DNA of 25,426 nucleotides from JAFGCY01 sp964609245 (lineage in GTDB: Bacteria; 4484-113; JAFGCY01), in assembly GCA_964609245.1 (NCBI GenBank), contig CAZSSB010000046.1, positions 1-25,426 of the forward strand, in the 5' to 3' direction. Every line of letters starts with the position of its first letter. Position 1 is the first letter of the stretch. The notes under the pieces are model-generated. The model was not told where the DNA came from, did no database searches, and saw only the letters and a list, made by a program, of their open reading frames with translations. Shown here in pieces: positions 22,331-25,426 of this stretch. The translations under genes were made by a program, and so were the position numbers.

Positions 22331-23931
22331 TGAAGGTCAGGCCGAGTGCGTATCTCGCAGTGTTGCTCTTGCTGGCGCTGAGTTCCTGCGCCGGTTCGCC
22401 GGCCGGCGATGAGGCCGGGCCGTGGCTCGGCGTCGAGATCGGAAGTCCGGTTGAGCTGCCTCCGCCGTCGGCGCTGAAGGCAACCTCGGACGATGGGCTC
22501 AGCGTGCTGCGACTGGGCGGCGCATTCGAGCAGGAGCTCAGCACCCACCGCGTCGGAATTCAGGGACCCGATGCCCTGTTCACCCCGCAGTTCGAGCCGG
22601 GCGGCGGGCCGCTGGAACCCGCCTGGGCGATCTACACCTTCGACACGACCGGCTATGACCACGACGGGACTATCCGCTGCGACTGGGCTTCGCGCGGCGA
22701 CGACGATGACCTCTACTTCGGCGTGGCCGACTTCACGAGTGACAACTGGACCTGGTTTCCCGGCGGCAGCGCCAGCTATGTCTCGCTCGGCGACTGCACC
22801 CCCTTCACCGAGTTCGATCAGATGATGGTGGTGGTGGTCTGCACGGGCAGCGACGAGTGGTACCTCGAGCGCATCCGCATCGGCCAGTACGTCCCGCCCA
22901 CCGTCATCGCGGTGACGCCCACAGTCGTGGAACCCGAGGCGCAGGCCACCTTCAGCGCCCAGGTTGAGGGCGACGTTACTGACTGGCTGTGGGACTTCGG
23001 CGGCGGGATGACGCCGGACACCTCCACCGACGCCAGTCCGGTTGCCACTGCCGGCAGCGAGATCAACTACTACTACGCGCAGGTCACGGCGTCGTGTCCG
23101 GCCGGCGAGGACAACTACCACTTCGTGCTCTACGTCAGCGACGATCCGGCCGGGCTGGCGATCGCCGGAACCCTGGCGATCTACTACGGCGATCCGCAGG
23201 GCGTGGCTGTCACCCTCAGCGGCGACGCCGACGCCACAGCTTATGCCGACGAGGAGGGGCACTTCAGCTTCGTCGAGCTCTCGCCCGGCGACTACACGAT
23301 TACCCCCGACGGCGAGGGCTGGGAGCCGCCGTCGATCGATATCACCCTGACGGACGCCGATTCCACCAACAACCTCTTCATGCTCAAGCTATATCCCGAT
23401 GGCCACCTCATCTTCGGCTCGGTTCTGACTTACTTCGGCAAGGACGACACCAGTATCTACATGGAGCTCAGCGGCCCGGTTGTGCACACGACTCGCCTGA
23501 ATTCCGGTGACTACTTCTTCCACTGGCTGCCCGACGGAATCTATACGCTGACGCCCCAGTGCAGCCTGTCGCCCTACTTCTGGCCCACCTCGCGGACGGT
23601 AGTGCTGGCCGGCGAGAACGTCTACGCCGCCTTCCTGTTCGCGCTGGACCCGTATGAGGTCTACACCATCAGCGGCACCGTCACGGACCAGTTGAGCGGC
23701 CTGCCAGTCGAGGGCCTGGAGATCGAGTGCAATAACTGGTCGCCGGAGCGCACCGTAACGAACGCCCAGGGCTACTACGAGTTCGAGTGCGTGCCGTACT
23801 TCCAGAACAGCTACAAGATCCAGCCCGCCGACACCGACCCGGACGCGCTGTTTGACCCGGCCGCTTACTACCTGATGGTGGAGGACAGCGGCTATCCGAA
23901 CAGCGACTTCGAGCGTTTCTTCGAGGAGTAG
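22330..23931 (+). CDS. Lipoprotein with PKD domain and three carboxypeptidase-regulatory-like repeats
   Basis: A 533-aa surface lipoprotein. The signal peptide ends LSSC (Cys20). The N-terminal domain (about 70-188) is shared with the lipoprotein at 24357 (PAWAIYTFDTTGYDHDG, WFPGGSASYVSLGDC, WYLERIRIG). A PKD-like domain follows (about 189-273, WLWDFGGGMTPDTSTDASP). Then come three beta-sandwich repeats of the carboxypeptidase-regulatory type at about 274-355, 357-440 and 445-533 (GTLAIYYGDPQGVAVTLSG, GSVLTYFGKDD, ISGTVTDQLSGLPVEGLEIE). These are binding or spacing modules; no catalytic domain is seen. GGAAGGTAGGG precedes the ATG. Likely cell-surface or outer-membrane-anchored. Confidence 0.85.
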   Translation: MKVRPSAYLAVLLLLALSSCAGSPAGDEAGPWLGVEIGSPVELPPPSALKATSDDGLSVLRLGGAFEQELSTHRVGIQGPDALFTPQFEPGGGPLEPAWAIYTFDTTGYDHDGTIRCDWASRGDDDDLYFGVADFTSDNWTWFPGGSASYVSLGDCTPFTEFDQMMVVVVCTGSDEWYLERIRIGQYVPPTVIAVTPTVVEPEAQATFSAQVEGDVTDWLWDFGGGMTPDTSTDASPVATAGSEINYYYAQVTASCPAGEDNYHFVLYVSDDPAGLAIAGTLAIYYGDPQGVAVTLSGDADATAYADEEGHFSFVELSPGDYTITPDGEGWEPPSIDITLTDADSTNNLFMLKLYPDGHLIFGSVLTYFGKDDTSIYMELSGPVVHTTRLNSGDYFFHWLPDGIYTLTPQCSLSPYFWPTSRTVVLAGENVYAAFLFALDPYEVYTISGTVTDQLSGLPVEGLEIECNNWSPERTVTNAQGYYEFECVPYFQNSYKIQPADTDPDALFDPAAYYLMVEDSGYPNSDFERFFEE

Positions 23932-23947
23932 GGCGGGCCGCCGGCGG

Positions 23948-23966
23948 CGCGGGCGTCGCGCCCGCG
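23948..23966. repeat. REP-like hairpin B1
   Basis: A perfect 8-bp stem CGCGGGCG-TCG-CGCCCGCG followed by ATCCG. It is the same core and flank as the element at 15439-15457, but without a GTAG on its 5' side. Confidence 0.5.
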
Positions 23967-23999
23967 ATCCGTAGCGGTGTCCACTGGTGTCGCCGGCGA

Positions 24000-24098
24000 T
24001 CAGCGCAACCCGAAGTACCAGATGGCAGCGGTGGCCAGCACGGCGGCAAACAGCAGAAACAGGACGGACAGCGCCTGCCTGCCGCGCGGGATCCTCAT
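24000..24098 (-). CDS. Possible membrane microprotein (32 aa)
   Basis: The minus-strand frame reads MRIPRGRQALSVLFLLFAAV and ends in a further hydrophobic stretch, WYFGLR and TGA. It is a basic N-terminus plus one membrane helix, which is a sensible topology. The ribosome-binding site is poor (GGCGGA adjacent to the ATG) and there is no clear promoter. It occupies the only stretch of this intergenic region that is free of hairpins. Tentative. Confidence 0.3.
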   Translation of the reverse strand: MRIPRGRQALSVLFLLFAAVLATAAIWYFGLR

Positions 24099-24107
24099 TC
24101 CGCCGGC

Positions 24108-24135
24108 GTAGGGACGGCACTTGTGCCGCCCGTCC
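24108..24135 (+). repeat. REP-like hairpin B2 (GTAG-tagged)
   Basis: GTAG (24108-24111) followed by an imperfect hairpin: GGACGGCAC and GTGCCG(CCC)GTCC around a TT loop, with a bulge on the 3' side. Confidence 0.55.
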
Positions 24136-24138
24136 GCG

Positions 24139-24160
24139 GTAGCAGGGGCTTCAGCCCCCT
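24139..24160 (+). repeat. REP-like hairpin B3 (GTAG-tagged)
   Basis: GTAG (24139-24142) followed by AGGGGCT-TC-AGCCCCCT. Confidence 0.55.
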
Positions 24161-24171
24161 GACCCAGCCGC

Positions 24172-24193
24172 GCGGGGTTGAAACCCCGCCTAC
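24172..24193 (-). repeat. REP-like hairpin B4 (inverted, CTAC-tagged)
   Basis: A perfect 8-bp stem GCGGGGTT-GA-AACCCCGC followed by CTAC (24190-24193). It is inverted relative to B3. Confidence 0.6.
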
Positions 24194-24202
24194 CTCTCCA
24201 TC

Positions 24203-24222
24203 GTGGGTTGTACCCCGCCTGC
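24203..24222 (-). repeat. Degenerate REP-like hairpin B5
   Basis: GTGGGTT and ACCCCGC form an imperfect stem followed by CTGC in place of CTAC. It looks like a decayed copy of B4. Confidence 0.4.
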
Positions 24223-24232
24223 CATCACCCCG

Positions 24233-24255
24233 GTAGCGGCGGGTTTCAACCCGCC
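24233..24255 (+). repeat. REP-like hairpin B6 (GTAG-tagged)
   Basis: GTAG (24233-24236) followed by a perfect 8-bp stem GGCGGGTT-TC-AACCCGCC. Confidence 0.6.
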
Positions 24256-24273
24256 GAGGTTTCGATCGCCGGA

Positions 24274-24296
24274 CCGCGCATCAGATGCGCGGCTAC
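24274..24296 (-). repeat. REP-like hairpin B7 (inverted, CTAC-tagged)
   Basis: A perfect 8-bp stem CCGCGCAT-CAG-ATGCGCGG followed by CTAC (24293-24296). It pairs in inverted orientation with B6. Its stem matches element A2 at 15517-15537. Confidence 0.65.
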
Positions 24297-24321
24297 CGCT
24301 CTGAACTGGTCTCCCGCCCAC

Positions 24322-24350
24322 TTGGCTTGGGCCGGTTTCGCGGGTAGACT
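24322..24350 (+). promoter_or_regulatory. Leaderless promoter (TTGGCT-N17-TAGACT-N6-ATG)
   Basis: The -35 TTGGCT (24322-24327, 4 of 6) and -10 TAGACT (24345-24350) have a 17-bp spacer. The -10 ends 6 nt before the ATG at 24357, so the transcript should start at or next to the start codon. Confidence 0.55.
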
Positions 24351-24356
24351 AAGGGT

Positions 24357-25426
24357 ATGATTAGGTGGTTAGCGGTTTCGTTGTTGGTTTTCCTCTGCGC
24401 CTGCGCCGGTGGCCAATCGGAGAGCCCCCAGGATCTGTCGGCGCCCGCGGGTCCGGGCTTCGCCTCACTGCCCGCGCCCCAGGATCTGCCCGTGCGAGCG
24501 GCATCCGCCGTGGTCAGTTCGCTGGACGGCGCGCAGTTCGCCGCCGAGGTGGCAGGCCCGCTCAGGGTCACCGCCGACGGCGCCGCGGCGGACTATGCCC
24601 CGCACTGGGACCTCAGCGCGGAGCCGGTAGCAGCGGACCTGGCCTGGGCGCTCTACGTCTTCACCCTGACGGACTTTGAGGGCGGGCGCTGGGTCTGCAA
24701 CAGCTGGACGGCGCCGCCGGTGGCGGGGGAAATGTGGCTGGGGCTGGGCGACCGCGCGGCGGGCCGCTGGGACTGGTACCAGCCGCTGCCCGACGGTTTC
24801 GTTGACGACCGGCTGCTGATCGAGGACCTGGAGCCGTATCTCGGCGCGGAGGACACCCTGCTGGCGGTGGTGGCGCTGACGGCGGACGGCGACTACTCGC
24901 TGAGCCGGTTGTGGCTGGAGGGCGAGCCGCCGATTGCCAGCGAGGTGGTGCAGAGCGACCTGGCGCCGGGCACGCTGGTGACCTTCAGCACGGACGCGGG
25001 CGGCGACGAGCCGCTGATCTTCAGCTGGGACTTCGGCGAGGGCGCGGAGCCCGGGACCAGCACCGATCCGGAGCCCGAGGTCACCCTGGGACCGGCCGGC
25101 ATCTACCTGGGCAGTGTCAACATCGAGAATCCGCTGGGCGGCTTCCAGCTGGACTTCCAGTATGAGTCCGGGGTGCCCACCATCGAGTCCGTGGAGCCTG
25201 AGGGCGGGATGGCGGGCAGCGAGGTGACCTTCGGCGCGCTCGTCAGCGGCGACGGCGAGCTGGCTTACGCCTGGGACTTCGGCGGCGGGGCGGACCCCGA
25301 CACCAGCGACGAGGCCAGCCCGACGGTGACCCTGGGCGCGGCGGGCGAGTATGAGGCCAGTCTGACGGTGACCAACGACTGGGGCGAGGACACCTTCGAG
25401 TTCACCCTGACCATCGAGGGCTGGCC
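24357..25426 (+). CDS. Lipoprotein with PKD domains, partial at window edge
   Basis: An open frame of 356 codons that runs off the window. It begins MIRWLAVSLLVFLCACAGGQ, a lipoprotein signal with Cys16 as the likely lipidation site. A domain at about 75-190 (LAWALYVFTLTDFEGGRW, WDWYQPLPDG, YSLSRLWLEGE) is homologous to the N-terminal domain of the lipoprotein at 22330. Two PKD-like domains follow at about 190-272 and 274-356, with FSWDFGEGAEPGTSTDPEP and YAWDFGGGADPDTSDEASP, almost the same signature as the PKD of the other protein. The start is supported by the promoter with a 6-nt gap and no ribosome-binding site. Surface-exposed; function unknown. Further PKD repeats probably follow outside the window. 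Confidence 0.85.
   Translation, partial: MIRWLAVSLLVFLCACAGGQSESPQDLSAPAGPGFASLPAPQDLPVRAASAVVSSLDGAQFAAEVAGPLRVTADGAAADYAPHWDLSAEPVAADLAWALYVFTLTDFEGGRWVCNSWTAPPVAGEMWLGLGDRAAGRWDWYQPLPDGFVDDRLLIEDLEPYLGAEDTLLAVVALTADGDYSLSRLWLEGEPPIASEVVQSDLAPGTLVTFSTDAGGDEPLIFSWDFGEGAEPGTSTDPEPEVTLGPAGIYLGSVNIENPLGGFQLDFQYESGVPTIESVEPEGGMAGSEVTFGALVSGDGELAYAWDFGGGADPDTSDEASPTVTLGAAGEYEASLTVTNDWGEDTFEFTLTIEGW

Larger units (their letters stand above)
23932..24356. other. 425-nt intergenic region with hairpin cluster
   Basis: It contains about seven short palindromes, most tagged with GTAG or CTAC in alternating orientation. It also contains a possible minus-strand 32-aa membrane microprotein (24000-24098) and the promoter of the next lipoprotein gene at 24322-24350. 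Confidence 0.7.

Noticed and set aside
24108..24296. CRISPR array
   Set aside because: The repeated units are palindromes with different stem sequences and irregular spacing in both orientations. There is no constant direct repeat or spacer length, and no cas genes.

Overview
This is a GC-rich window from a diderm bacterium. The envelope genes (a secretin-like outer-membrane protein, lipoproteins with Cys lipoboxes, a periplasmic-type serine hydrolase) support a Gram-negative architecture. Nothing in the window identifies the phylum; the divergent families and PKD lipoproteins suggest an uncultivated or poorly sampled lineage. TAG, TGA and TAA are all used as stops. Several genes carry a TANNNT box exactly 6 nt before the start codon, so leaderless transcription is probably common here.

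Layout. 21-494: a DUF4405/cytochrome-b-like membrane protein. 812-4957: a large secretin-like gene interrupted by one in-frame TAG (2018-2020), then a lipoprotein (4968-5471) and a patatin phospholipase (5576-6604). 6605-12369: a sigma-factor island with a short ECF sigma remnant, ECF sigma 1 (containing a run of 33 Gs), a large single-pass membrane protein, ECF sigma 2, and a second membrane protein of the same unrecognised family. The last gene overlaps a lone ABC-2-type ATPase (12366-13208). 13275-14945: two tandem paralogous cytosolic helical proteins of unknown function, each with its own -10 box.

14971-21685 is on the minus strand: a DUF302 protein, a serine beta-lactamase/DD-peptidase-fold hydrolase, and a tightly packed eight-gene operon read from 21685 down to 17690. 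The operon order is two DUF4177-type small proteins, a mini GntR regulator, three membrane-flanked bacterial PH-domain proteins, a YtrA-type GntR regulator and an SPFH/stomatin protein. It has a near-consensus promoter (TTGACA-N17-TAGAGT) with inverted repeats downstream of it, and looks like a self-regulated envelope or membrane-stress module. It is the best candidate here for an undescribed system, together with the paired ECF sigma/membrane-protein modules.

21887-25426 is on the plus strand: a 47-aa lipoprotein, a 31-aa membrane microprotein, and two related multi-domain lipoproteins sharing an N-terminal domain and a characteristic PKD variant; the second runs off the window. Two intergenic regions (15435-15570 and 23948-24296) hold short hairpins tagged with GTAG/CTAC in alternating orientation. 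They resemble REP/BIME elements; no RAYT transposase is present in the window.
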